Assembly: GCA_027186245.1 (NCBI GenBank)
Contig: CP114490.1
Location: 6,828,501-6,892,500, forward strand
Source of the DNA: Coriaria nepalensis
Taxonomy: Eukaryota > Streptophyta > Magnoliopsida > Cucurbitales > Coriariaceae
Length of the DNA stretch: 64,000 nt
Direction of reading: 5' to 3'
Shown: positions 36,401-48,589 of the stretch, piece after piece
How positions within the stretch are numbered: the first letter of the stretch is position 1
Layout of the letters: the number at the start of each line of letters is the position of its first letter
Notes under the pieces: model-generated
The model's database searches: none
What the model saw: the letters and a program-made list of their open reading frames with translations, nothing else
What the model was told of the DNA's origin: nothing
Position numbers and translations under genes: made by a program

Positions 36401-36625
36401 AAATTAAAAGATACTAATTATAAAAAAATTAATTAATAATTTTACATCTCAAAAAAAAAATAATTATATTTAAATAATACACTTTTAAATTTATATATGT
36501 TGCAAAAATTGTAAAAAAACATTCAATTTATATATTTTACAAGAATTATTTTCAGCTAAAAAATAGAGCACCTATTGGTCGCGAGCCAGTGCCTAAGCAC
36601 CAACCTACCAATACATTTGACAAGT
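33455..36625 (+). pseudogene. hAT transposase of DUF4371/ZMYM1-like type, broken
   Basis: Decayed hAT-like element whose product belongs to the TTF-finger/DUF4371 (zinc finger MYM-type 1-like) family. In order on the plus strand: a YEFDYEM...IIEELVQSQK N-terminus near 34150; the TTF region LVYLKDLDKVYCFCYKLFG with NHLANEGTKDGKIL near 34590-34680; DUF4371 pieces NMTRWIELEMRLSKNKTIDKQI (34735) and MIAEFDYVMQEHL (34950); the core with LGCVDTSVNPI, GLFDEL and YDNGSNMK (35180-35360), KPLSQTQWKSQIDSVKAIKF (35555); and a dimerisation-domain echo near 36310. Multiple stops and frameshifts. Similar AGGCA-x-TGGC words near 33490 and, inverted, near 36590 may mark the ends. Confidence 0.8.
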
Positions 36626-36974
36626 AACATAAATGTCTAAATAGTTACATATATATTAAAATAAAGTTGAGTTTGTAAAGTTTAATGCAAAAACTCAGTT
36701 TAAACAAGATAAATGGCGGAGATGTTATCCCATAACTTGTGAGCATCCAAAGCAGGAGCATCCAAAAATTCATACGCTTCATCAAAATGCAAGAACTCAG
36801 TTGTTCCATAAAATGAAAAGCGACAAGAATATGAAAGTTCTACAAATCCAATCATATTTGTGCCCGCCAAAAAAGCCAAAACCGGAGCGCCTACGCCCTA
36901 CATTTAACTCAGAGACATAACAAACGCAGGACTAGAAAAGATTCTATTCCTAGTTAATGCTCGAAACAACTAGA

Positions 36975-39900
36975 TCAAGAAACAAGGTTGTCAGTTAGCG
37001 ACAATGAGGCAAATTGACCAGCGGCTGCATTGCCTGTCTGTTGATGCTGCTGAGCAACATTTCTCAGAACATCCATAGCCTCAGCCACTTTAGCTTTCAA
37101 AGCTTCTGGTGATTCAAGCAGATGTAAAACTTCGGTTTGATCCATCTCAAGAAGCATTCCTGTTACCTTAGCCGCATTGTCCGACTCCAGCTTTTCCACG
37201 AGCGGGTAAAGATTCTCACCCAATATCTGTGGTATTTTCATATAAACAAGTTGATTAGAAGACAAACATCCAGAGCATTATTGATAAAATTCATACACTT
37301 CAGGGCAGTAGTTGAGTCCATTTCAAGAGAATATCCTCTAAGAATGGTAATTTCCCTAGACGATGTTAAAAACTAGAGTTTTAGTCAAACAATATTGTAC
37401 ACTCTGTACTTTAGTTAGATCATGTGGGATGTTATTTTTTAGTGCAACTAAAAATAAAATTTCGTAGCACTAACTGAAACCCAAAAAGGGGTTTGGATGG
37501 TGAAGGAAATGGGCCGTTAAACTATCCTCGAAAGTTTCCACAAGAATGATCAAACCAAGGAACACGCTTGGATAAAAAATATCGCCTTACCATTCTTTCC
37601 CAGATAGATCTTCTCTTTGGTATTTGATTGTGAATCCAAAAAAACACTTGGCAAAGGAATGCACCCAAAAATTATGTGACATATTAATTAAAAGAACAAG
37701 CCCACCATCACAAGGTCATATACCAAGAAAAGGGAAAAGTTCAAAGGTACTGTAAGAAAGCTGGTTAGCTCAAATCAACCCCATTGACATTAATAATTAG
37801 ATAAAGGAACAGGAATGAGTGCTGACCGTTCTCTGCTGTTCTGGAGAAGCATTAGCCAGAGCAGTAGCCAAAAAACCCGAAGAAAGTGGCTGCGGAGGTC
37901 CCATGTCATATGGAACCGGAAACCCTCCTCCAGCAACACCAGGCATTCCTCGAGCAGGAGGATAACGATAGATGCGCCCCCTTTGAAGCATCTTTCAATT
38001 CAAATGCAACCGTCAGATAAAAGATACTAAACAGCTTATTCAATACAGAGTGAACATAACATAGTATGGAAAGTTTGGAATAGAATAATGCTAACCTGTT
38101 GTTGCATTAGGGGAAGAGGCTGCTGCTGGCTTTGCTGGACCGCTCCACTTCGTCGACCACCTGGATGTTGACCCTGCTGTTGAACCATAGGTACAAAATA
38201 GTTCGGTATGGGGGCCCCACCTGGCCTCATACCAGGAATGAGTTGCTGCTGATAACCAAAGCCAGGCTGACAAAGGAAATGAATCCAACATAAAAATCAG
38301 CAGTAAGAAATCATTCAGTCTTAGTGCGAATTCTTTTGCACTTTCAGCATTTGAAACTCCACTTTGGAGTTAAAATCAGTTCAAGCTCACAATTTCAGTT
38401 TGTCGCAAAAATTGTTCCAAATGCAAAATCAGTTTACCACAATAATACTATGGGGACATGCAAGAACAGATCCAAATCTGCAAGGAATACAAATTTAGAG
38501 ACCAGAAGTCTAAATATTTTGAAGACACATTTAAGAGGTTACCTGAGTGGGAATCATAGCAGGTGGAGCTTGGCCATAGAATACTTGCTGTCCAACACCT
38601 GGGCCACCTGGGGGATACATTGGCATGCGAGGACCCACTGAAGGTGGCATTCCAACTAGCCGCATCTGAGAAAATTGAGCCTGAAAAAGTATATAAATGC
38701 CACTGAGGTAGAACAGTAAATCACCATGGATAAATGGAAGAAATTAAGCATATTATACTGATGTGGAAACAAAAAAAGATTGCATGAAGCCTGAGAACTA
38801 TTCCTCAAAAGATAAGGATAAAATAAAAACTGGACATGCTTCTTCTCGCAATGTAAATTTGCATATGCTAGGTTACACCTAGTTAAGATATGAAGCTATA
38901 AACATAAGGGAATCAATTACAGTGGACATATCATACGGAAAAATAAATAATATAAAAGACAAAAAGAAAAAAGTGTTGATGTTTATTAATGCTAGGGAAA
39001 AAATGTCTAGCCACTGCAGCATGTTGCATATGAAAACCAAAAGGGAAGCATACCTGCAACCTAGCCCTTCTATCTTCTTTCTTTTGTGCAAGTGCAACAT
39101 ACAGAGGTTTGCTCACAACTATTTTTCCATTCATTTCAGAGAGCTATAGAAGAACAAAAGAGAAGTTAGTATTTTACTATTTTATTATATCAGTAAGTTT
39201 AAACTGAGTATACATTCTCATATTTTACTATTAATAATGCAAAGACATGATTGTATAAACTCACAGCTCTAGATGCTTCTTCAGGAGTTGAGAAGGCAAC
39301 AAACCCAGACCCTCTACTTATTCCATTAGGGTCCCGCATAACCTGCACAAACATAAATAAAAGATAAAAATTGTATACTTTCCTAGAAAGGTTGCAGGGA
39401 ACTATTAGAGTAACTCCATCCTCACAGACCTTGCAGGAGGTTATGGTACCAAAGGGAGAGAAAAGCTCATTAAGTTTCTCATCACCAATGCTATCATCTA
39501 AATTTTTAAAATATAAGTTTGTTCCCTGATACTTATCAGCTGTCTCCTTCACATTCTGCTCAAATCGACTTTTTAGTTCAACCTCTCTCTCGTATTTCTT
39601 CTGGGCTCTACCAACATACCATTCCTTGTCGTCAAACTTATTTCCATTCAGAACCTCAACAGCCTTACCAGCATCATCTGCATTCTCAAAGTTCACAAAA
39701 CCAAACCCCTTTGATTTACCATCCCCATCCCTCATTACCACAACACTAGTGAGTGCTCCAAACTCTCCAAAAGTTTTGTTCAAATCTTCTTCAGTTACCG
39801 ATTCAGATAGATTCTTAACAAAGACGTTGTTGAATTTTGACATGTCAGTAACACTTTCTCTTTCCTGTCTTCGAAGGAAGGGCCCCACAAAAACTTGCTT

Positions 39901-41185
39901 GTCATTCAGCAGCATACCATTCAACTTCTCTATAGCTTTCAGGGCAGATTCCTCATTATCGAATTGCACAAAACCATAGCCTTTTGACTGGCCAGAAGAG
40001 TCTGTAGCTACCTTACAAGAAAGGATGTTTCCAAATACAGAAAATGTATCCAGTAATGCTTTGTGGTCAATTGCCTTGTCTAAATTCTGCAAGTTAAAGT
40101 AAGGGGGGAAACAAAAGGAAAGAAGAAAGAAAGTTTAGAATGCTAAAACAAAAGAGACATAGTGGATGGAATGAAAAAATTAGTGTGATGATATTAAGAC
40201 CTTGATAAAAATATTTCCAGCTCCACTTTTGCGAATACTGGGGTCGCGATGGGAATACATAATTCTGATATTCTTTCCATTAAGAGGAGTAAAGTTCAGC
40301 GCTTCCAATGCCCTTCCAGCTGTCATCGAGTTTAAAAGAGACTTTAAGAGGAGAGATTCAAGACCGAAGAAAGATTAAAAAGCTATTAAGGACAGTTTTA
40401 AAAGAGACAATGAAAGGTGACAAAAGTAATAGGTGTGATTTATATAAATGTAAGGTGGAAGAGAAACAAGATATTACACACTTCCATAATGATAGCAAGG
40501 TCACTTGGGATTTAAAATCACCTTAAACAAACATTATACAAGTTCCTCACTACAAAAACTAGTGATTCCTCCAATAGATTGATTGTACCCTCTCCAAAAT
40601 AGAATTACGTTTCAAATGAATTTATCAGACTACCGCCTTTAAAACCATGCAATCTTCAAAAGAGCAGCCATAAAATTCGACAAGATTATGAAGTTTTATT
40701 CCTCCATCTTATACATAAGAGTAATTTTAGTCCTTCATCATAACAAAAATCAAGTTGGTACTCATAATGTAACCAAAAAGGATAAAAAATAGTCACGATG
40801 TCTTGGCCTTATGTCCTTCTGTCATTAGTCCATATGTGAAGCTTTAAACACGTAAATGAGCAAAAAAAAAAAAAAAAACTGAAAAAAAACAAACTAAAAA
40901 ATACAAATCGAAGACAGATATAACTTGGAACCACAACTAACCATCTTGAGGGTTGCTATAGTTGACATAACCATAGCCAAGAGATCGTCTGGTCGTCATG
41001 TCCCTGCAAACCCTAACGGAAACCACCTGACCCATCTGACTGAACAGATCATAGACCTGCGAATCAGTCACATTGAATTCAAGATCTCCCACATACAACG
41101 ACGTAGTTGAAAGGAGCTGGTTAACCCCGCCATTCTCCGCCGCATTCACACTCCCGCCTTGAGGCTGAGCTTGCAACTGAGCCAT
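36975..41185 (-). CDS. PABP: poly(A)-binding protein (PABPC class), copy B
   Basis: Paralogue of the gene at 23555-27635, same strand, same nine-exon structure. Exons (minus): 41185-40942, 40319-40201, 40086-39430, 39342-39265, 39143-39054, 38680-38543, 38266-38096, 37991-37827, 37226-36975; all GT/AG, 637 codons. Exons 2 to 6 are identical in length to those of copy A (119, 657, 78, 90, 138 nt); exons 1, 7, 8 and 9 differ. RRM1 [16 protein letters not shown]3 [11 protein letters not shown] with [11 protein letters not shown]4 [27 protein letters not shown] and [18 protein letters not shown]. The linker is [15 protein letters not shown], and the poly-Q tract of copy A is replaced by [12 protein letters not shown]. 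The exon 8 acceptor (GAATTGAAAG) is weak. Nothing disables the gene. Confidence 0.96.
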
Positions 41186-41700
41186 TATCTAAAATTCTCT
41201 CTTCTCCCTTTTCCAATTTATTTTTACCCTTTTTCAACCCCCTTTCCTCTCTCCTTGTTATTCTCAGACAAAAAAAAGAATCCTAGGAAGAAATGGAGAA
41301 AATGAACACGATAACACCTCGAAGGCTATATATATGAACGGCCTACGAAGCAAAAAAAAAACTGATAAGAGGAGAGGGAAGGGTTAAAGAGTGGAGGATG
41401 TAGTCGGAATCCGACGGTTGGAATTATCGGCTGCCGGAATCGAAGGCAGTGCCTGAGAGAAAAGAGAGCAGAAGGTAGAGTGAGCCAGAGAGAGAGAGAG
41501 GAGAGAGCTTCGGAGAGCAGCTGTAACTGCACTGAAGAAATGTTCGCTATGGAGGTTTAGAGAGTTAATAGGGGATTTGGCGTAAACCCTAGGATGACTG
41601 CAGGGATGGTATCTCCGCCGTCGATCTGATCTCTGAGGGAAGATGTGGGGTCCGCGTGAATCAGTGTCGATTGGGGAAATGGGGGGGGGGGGGGGTAAAC
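41186..41700 (-). promoter_or_regulatory. PABP-B promoter/5' UTR with conserved telo-box
   Basis: Holds the same GCGTAAACCCTAGGAT 16-mer (41580-41595) as PABP-A, a GAGA-rich run near 41490-41515 and a long G run at about 41682-41694. The coding strand is pyrimidine-rich just before the ATG. Confidence 0.6.
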
Positions 41701-41769
41701 GGTATCCGTTTAATTAGACCGAGACGCGCTCTCATTGCGCACGTGGAAAGTTTTTAATACTCCGCTAAA

Positions 41770-42667
41770 ATTGGGAAATATATTTGTATTTGTAAAAGTA
41801 ACCTTTCAAACATAACATAAATTTTGAGAAAATTAAGATTAATTTCTAAAATTTTAAGTCATTTATAATAAATATTTTACTTTTTTATCCTTATAATAAA
41901 TATCCTGAATTTAATTTAAATTATAATAAATCTTATATAAAATAATATGAAATTTAAAATTTTATTCTAAATTAATTTTTTCTTTCATTTTCACTTATAA
42001 AATTTGATCCACTTATTTTTCAAATCAATTTTTCATCTCCAAACTATTTTTCACCACCACCTTTTACCGCCATTTTCGCCAAATACCACCATTATCAATT
42101 TTCTAAAATTTTAAAATTAACAAACTAAAATTTATTTTTACTCATTTTAAAACCATTTTATCTTTATATTTTCAATTTCTATCATTCTTCATCAAAATAA
42201 AATAAAAGAAAAAGTTCATTTTTCACTCTTCATTGTTGCCATCCTTCTTTGCCGGAAAACTTCACCTTCTTTTTTTATGTCTAGCGAGATTTGAAAATTA
42301 ATTCGTAACATTCTAAGATTAATTTTAATTTTTTTAATTCGTCAAATTTAGAATTTAAAATACTTTCAACGGTGGAAGTCGGCGGAGGCAACGACGAAGG
42401 GATGAGTGAAGGTAGGAGTGATAGGATGAGAAAATGAAAAAATGATTTAAAAAATAAGTAGGTCAAAAGTTGTAGAAATAAATTTGGGGGTTGAAAATGA
42501 AAGAAAACACCTGTTCAAAGTAAATTTTAAAATTTCTTATTATTTTGTATCAAATAAGGAGTTCATTATAATTTAAGTTTCAAATTATGGTATTTATTAT
42601 AGTTGTGAAAGTTCATAATCTTTATTATAATTATCTCAAAGTGGGAAGTTAATCATAGTTTCCCAAT
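41770..42667. mobile_element. long-TIR foldback-type element, about 900 bp
   Basis: Begins ATTGGGAAA and ends TTTCCCAAT, and about 250-330 bp at each end are imperfect inverted repeats. Paired blocks include AATAATATGAAATTTAAAAT against ATTTTAAAATTTCTTATTATT, and TTTCTTTCATTTTCA (about 41980) against TGAAAATGAAAGAAA (about 42492). Long TIRs with no coding centre suggest a Mutator-like or foldback MITE. No target duplication could be made out. Confidence 0.7.
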
Positions 42668-44233
42668 AAACTTTCATGCCTAAACTTTTAAAATATGCTA
42701 ACAAGCCATAAGATAAAATAATGGTCCACCAGCAAACAAAAGAGAGTTCCAAGCAAAATTCATAGAAGAAAAAATAGCGACAAACCTGAAATAGTAAAAA
42801 ATTACATTACTTCTTACTTTTCTTATTTTTACCTTTTCAGACGTAGCAATATAAAACTTGGTCTGACCCATTTTGAATCAGGTCGAGTTTGGCTCCTTTT
42901 TTAACGAGGTAAGTCTGTGCTTGGGTAAGGCCCTAAAACACAGGGCACAACCCAAACCCTTTTATATACAAATAAAAATACAAGCTGATCATTTTTTATA
43001 ATAATATTTTATGGTACAATAAAGAAATTTATAGCACAAGAGACATTCTCGACAATATTATTAGTTAATCATAATAAAAAACTTCATTTTGATTAGAAAT
43101 TCCAGGCTGCAATAGATTACATGGTTTTGTAAAAACGAAACCTATAAAGAAGACACATTTAAATAACAAGGGGAAAGAAGAAAATTGCCACAACATTATT
43201 TATCTAATTAGGATGTTGTGGTGGAGCAGGGGACCTACAGCTAGTATATGTGATAAGAGATGTCACCGCAAGTGATCAGATACCAATGGAAGACTTCTAT
43301 CGAAAATTCTTATGCACACGAGTACTAGGCATTGTTTCACTCTAATCTCTTGGTCCACTATATACAGGACAACATAATAGTCATATATATGGTTTCTACG
43401 ATGAGCTGGTGTAGGGAATCTAGACTATCCAACTGTATTTCCTTATCCATGAGGACCATCATGTTGTATTTCCTACATAATTACCTAAAGTCCTATTATC
43501 ATAATAGACATTAAATATTAGAAGTTGGAATAATTAAGATTAAAATGTAATAATAAATTAAATTTTTTCTATTTAACAACCTTATAATGGTGGGTTAAAT
43601 TTAAATTAAAATGAGAAGAAATAAGAGAAATGAAAAATGTGAATTATGAAAAGTGGGGAAGGGTGGTATTTATAGGAGAATAAATAAGAGAGAGGTAAAA
43701 AGAAGATAAATGAAATGAGAAAGAGAGATATAGTGAATTGGAGGAAAAAGATGGGTGTAGGGTAGAGTGAGTAGGGTAAAATAAATATGAATAAATAAAT
43801 AAAAAGGTAATATGAAAAAAAAAGGATAAAAATGAATTTATGATATATTTTCATTAATTTCGTTATTCTTTTATTTCCTTTTCTTTCTTTATTATTTTGA
43901 TGGATATAATTTCTTACCCCATAAATAAATAGTTGACTAAAATAATGATTTCCTTATGATTTGTAAAGATAGATACTTCTGTAAATAAAAACAAAAAAAA
44001 TCTCTTAGTTTTATGGAGGAAAAAATGGACTTACAATGAAATCTTAAATAATAAGGAAAAAAAAGATATATAATTACAATAACATCACATCTCTAATTTT
44101 GAAGGAGAGGTTAAACTATTTCCTACTCCGTATTTAAGAGCATGGTATTCAGATTCGAGGTACAAACTATCAAAGGCATTGATAATCTCTTCATTATCTA
44201 TCATTTGATGCTAGTCTCGCTACCTGCACATTC
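42668..44233. other. non-coding DNA, partly hAT copy 2 tail
   Basis: 42845-42960 has a GTCTGACCC..GGTCGAG..GGGCACAACCC patch like the GC-rich tails of plant hAT elements, possibly the 3' end of the element at 44234-45880. 43600-43860 is strongly purine-rich on the plus strand. No gene seen. Confidence 0.4.
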
Positions 44234-45880
44234 TTAATTTATGATGCATGATAGTGTCTCAATCATTTTAGGTGTTAATTTAGTTATTTTATCAGAAATG
44301 ATTCTCTCATCCATGCTAAATGTTGACTTTGAAAAAACTATTGAGATGATGACAGTCAAGATATTATGTGTGAATTGAGCTAATATTGGAAACATACATG
44401 AGTCAAATTTCCACCATTGCAAATATTAAAATCCTTTTCATCCTCATTGACATATGTCGTTTTGAGATACTTCCATATTTCCATGTATTGAGGATCGGTC
44501 ATCAAAGATGAACTAATACTAGTACTAAAACTTGAAGAACCCTTCATAAACAACAAAAACTTCATAGAACTTAAGGTTTGCATCAATATTTGTTCATGAT
44601 AAGAAATACATGATTCTTTTCCTATCAAACTAACAATCTAACAATAGAGCTAAAACCATCAAACTTAAGCTTAAGATCCAACATAACTCCAAAGTAATAC
44701 AAAAATATCATTTCTTTACAATATTTAAAGTATTTAACATTCATTCTACGATATGTCTAAAAACAACATCATCAGCACAAGTGGTAAACAACTGAACTAT
44801 CAACAAGTTGTGCAATTACTAATCGTAAAGTATGATAATAAATATCAGATAAAATCATATTAGACTCTTTTTTTTTATATAGAAATTTAGTATATTTTTC
44901 ACTAGTATCACAATCTTTTTTGTACAATATAGTAGATGTATCTAAAATTGTATGTTGTTTTAGATGTAAGAACATATTAATATCATCTCTGTATGGAATA
45001 ACCTGTTGTAACATAATAAAAGCTAAATTCCATTTTACATTCATATCAAGCCTAAACTTTCAAATTTCTTACATGCATTCTTGTATAATTATCTAAATGC
45101 AACTATACGAGTATTAAAGCTAACAATGAAAGCTAATGCATCTCGAATGTTTGTTATTTCATCAATTATCAATTTCATACTTATTTTGATGATGATGTTT
45201 ATTATGTGACAAGCACACCGTTGATTTATACCATTGTGTCTACTAAGTTGACCATCAAATAAAGATATTGCTTTTGTATTTGCAGAAACAACATCTGATG
45301 TGATTGATTTTATACATAGTTTTATATCAAAACTCAGTCAAAACTTGCATAATAATATCACAAATATTTTCAGGATTATTTTGAATCTCAATAACTCTAA
45401 AACCTTTTTTTTCGTATAGTCAATTAAAAATCTAAATAGTAACTAATTATAGATAAACAATCTAATTTAGACCTTGCACTCTAAAAAACAGATGTTAATG
45501 CAATACTAATATGTAGTGAACCAAATTCCATCTTTAATGCATTACTTTATTTTTGGAAACATACTTTTATATCACTTCTAATTGTATTTCTAATGACTCT
45601 CATATCGTTGTACGAGTACATATAGATTGAACCATCAGGCTTAAAACTTAATTGAGTTTGAGAGGTAACTATACCTATTGCGGCATCATGCATGCATTTA
45701 GCTTTATAACGGCTTAAGTAAGTAGTTCCATTAGTCCTTGTAGCACTTATAAGTATTTTTACATATCCTACATACTACTCATTTTACATGTTTACCAGTA
45801 TCATCTGGCTTGTACAACTTATCAAACAAAGCTAAACATGTTTACATATCCTGCTACATTGTCATCAGCATTGACCTCCT
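44234..45880 (-). pseudogene. hAT transposase, BED-finger type (copy 2), broken
   Basis: Same family as the copy at 8108-10196, on the minus strand. The BED region is at about 45870-45680 (LFDKLYKPDDTGKH, then VCRICKNTYK), and core pieces run through 45300-44640 (including QRCACHIINI-like reading near 45210). The dimerisation domain is at 44422-44234 (WWKFDSCMFPILAQFTHNIL; copy 1 has WWKYNSKRFPILARLTHDVL). Stops and frameshifts throughout. A Mutator-like foldback element (46195-47390) lies just upstream, and a hAT-like terminal patch lies beyond it at 47740-47935, so the foldback element may have inserted into the 5' part of this copy. Confidence 0.82.
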
Positions 45881-46194
45881 CGGGCACGTCTGAAAAATGA
45901 ATTATCTTATGCACATCCTATTCTAAACATGCCAAATTTGGGTGACCACCAAAATCGTGAATGTTCTCCAATTTTTCTATTTTCTACGTTATAAAATAAA
46001 TAGAAATAAATATTAGAACTAGTTAGAATGTGATATAATTTAAAAAAATAGATATTAAAACACATTAAAATAAAATAAAGAAATATAACCAACCTTGATT
46101 TTGATTTGGGATTTGAGACTTGAAATTTTTGACATTAGGATCTAAGGTTGGGCTTCAATTTTATGTTAAAAATATAAAGATTTAAAATTGAGAA
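45881..46194. other. 5' region of hAT copy 2
   Basis: AT-rich, no coding frame; ends in the 9-bp word AATTGAGAA (46186-46194) that is duplicated on the far side of the foldback element. Confidence 0.5.
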
Positions 46195-47390
46195 GGGCTA
46201 TTTACACCCAAATTTAAACTTAAAGGATAATTTACATTGAAAACTTTATAAAGTATAATTTATATCTGAAAACTTTTGAAAGATATAAATAATACTCATT
46301 TTATTTATAATTGATGGAATCAGTCACATACCTTATATCTTATATGTGACTACTAACTTTTTCAAAAATTAATAAATTAAATATTTATTTCTATCTTTAA
46401 CCCCAATGTTTTAATTTCACATTTTTAATCCAAATATATTATTTTAAATCAATTTTCTTTTCTTCTCCTTTCTTTACCACCACCTCAATCAAGCACTCTA
46501 TCTCCACCACCATCAATTGCTGCCATATCTCTTTAACCTAATCATTATGTCATATTATCATATTTTTTAGTTTATTTCATTTATGTCCTAAGAATTTTAT
46601 TTTATTCTATTTTTATCCACTCAAACTAAATTCAATTTATTTAAATTTCATCCTCGATATTTTAATCTCAACTAAATTTTTCAGTTCAGGCCACCGTTGC
46701 CCCCACTGCCGCACTCATCTCTTCGGTAGCTCTCTCTCTCTCTTAGATCTGGGTTTCAGACCCAGATCTCTTGATTGTGATCTCTCTCTTAGATCTTGAG
46801 AGATAAATAGATAGAGTGAGAGAGAAAGAGGTGTCATTGAGATGGGTGCGGTGGTGACAATAACCACTACAATGAAAACGGTGGCTGGAATATAAAATTT
46901 AGTTGAAATAAAAATATTAGGGATGAAAGTTGATAAAACAAAAAAAAAATATAATTTAGTTTGAGTGAATAAAAATAGAATTAAATTAAATTCTCTGAAC
47001 ATAAATGAAAGAAACTAAAAAATATGATGATATGACATGATTATTGGGTTAAGGGATCCGGCGGTGGTCGATGGTGGCGGAGGTAGAGTGGTTGGTGGAA
47101 GTGGTGGTAAATAAATGAAAAGATAAAAATTTGATTTATTTAAAATAATGAAAGGGTTAAAAAATATAAAATTAAAATTTTGATGTTTAAAATAGAAATA
47201 AATATTTACTTTATAGTCAATTTTTAAAAGAGTTAACAGTCACAAGGAATGTGATTAATTCCATCAATTGTAAACAAAATGGGTGTTATTTATATTTTTA
47301 TAAAATTTTTGAGTGTAAATATACTTTGTAAAATTTTCAGGTATAAATTGTACTTTAAATTTAAATTTGAGTGTAAACTATATTTTGCCT
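46195..47390. mobile_element. Mutator-like foldback element with 9-bp TSD, 1196 bp
   Basis: Flanked by identical 9-mers AATTGAGAA at 46186-46194 and 47391-47399, the target-duplication length of Mutator elements. TIRs of about 330 bp: the left strand from TTTACACCCAAATTTAAA to the TTTACCACCACCTCAATCAA block (46474) and the CCACCACCATC word pairs in register with the right end (47060-47390). TTGATGGAAT..TCACAT.CCTT is found inverted in both arms. The centre (46530-47060) has no transposase. Confidence 0.88.
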
Positions 47391-47399
47391 AATTGAGAA

Positions 47400-48294
47400 T
47401 TGTAGAGTTAAGAGTAAGAGTTAACAACGAGATTATAAGAGTACATAAATTAGAATTGATATGAGAGAAAAATAAGAAATAGATAATAATGAAGACAAAT
47501 ATAGAGTTTATGACCTATAATTTGTGAAGATTATGGGAATTTATAGGGAAAAAGAGGGAGTTTTATTTACTTTTAAATAAAAGAGGGAAGGAAAGAATAA
47601 AACTAAGAGATGAATTTGAAAAAGAAAAAGAAAATTTTAAAAATTACCATAGATTGGGGTAGGGGTAGTGAATATTCCCTACCCTCCTCTCCTGCACCTT
47701 GGTGGTCAAAGTGCAGGGACAAGGAGTGGGCTTACGGGCAGCCAGCGGACTGACCCACTAACCCGTTTAAATTTGGTCGGGTTAGGCTAGTCCACTAGTC
47801 CGAAATTCATGCCCAACTCGAACCTATTCTTAGCTCGGGCATAACCCAAGCCTGATTTTCACGGGCTGAAATTCATGCCCGGCCCGAACCCATTCTTGGG
47901 TACAAGCTGGTCCAACCTATATTACCACTTTCTCTACCTGTTGTTGTAGAACCTAGCCAGTCTTTACTTGGAGGGTGTAACCTGATGTAGATGGCTTAAT
48001 AAGCGTAATATTGTGTCATCAGTCCAAGACACTTAATCTCCATGTAGTGTAAAGACGTGCCTGCAACATCATCATCCTCATCTTCTCCACTTGGCTTTAG
48101 AGCTAAAAAAAACATTTCTAGGGAGGCCAAAAATAATTTTATATTTTGTAATTGCAAATATTGAAATTTGATAAATTTAAAAGTATTTAAAATATGAATT
48201 TAAGGGGAGTTGAGAGTTGAGGGCGAGTAGCCCTTGTCCTTGTTACTGCCCCATTGTGAAGACGATAAACCACCCCTAGTTATTACATTTCTCT
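47400..48294. mobile_element. likely 5' end of hAT copy 2 and flank
   Basis: 47740-47935 is a GC-rich patch with GGGCATAACCC, GCCCGGCCCGAACCCATTC and finally TATATTACCACTTTC, in the style of plant hAT termini (reverse complement starts AAGTGGTAATATAGGTTGG). Together with the transposase at 44234-45880 it suggests one hAT element of about 3.5-5 kb split by the foldback insertion. 47936-48294 shows nothing else. Confidence 0.5.
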
Positions 48295-48556
48295 ACTGTT
48301 AAGTTATTGATTCTCCTAAAAGTTCGAACTCATAGGAAACAGACCAAACAAATGTGAGTCTTGCATGTACAAATAAATGGAAAACAAAGCCCAAGAAGCA
48401 TATCATATGTAGAAATAACAAAGGGTGGAGTAATCGTGATTTAAACTCGAAACCTGGTTCTGATAACATGTTAAGTTGTTGATTCTCCTAAAAGTTTGAA
48501 CTGGTAAGAAACGGGCCAAACTATATTATTTATCATCGAGACTCTTAATATCTACA
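48295..48556 (-). mobile_element. TRIM-like mini LTR element
   Basis: Two direct repeats starting TGTTAAGTTATTGATTCTCC (48295) and TGTTAAGTTGTTGATTCTCC (48469), about 77-88 bp each. Between them, directly against the second repeat, 48451-48468 read on the minus strand is TGTTATCAGAACCAGGTT, which matches the initiator tRNA-Met 3' complement (TGGTATCAGAGCCAGGTT) at 16 of 18 bases. That is the primer-binding-site position of a minus-strand LTR element. The internal region is only about 97 bp and non-coding. The polypurine tract is not convincing. Confidence 0.6.
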
Positions 48557-48589
48557 ACCACTCTCCATTCTCATCTTTTTATAATTCAT

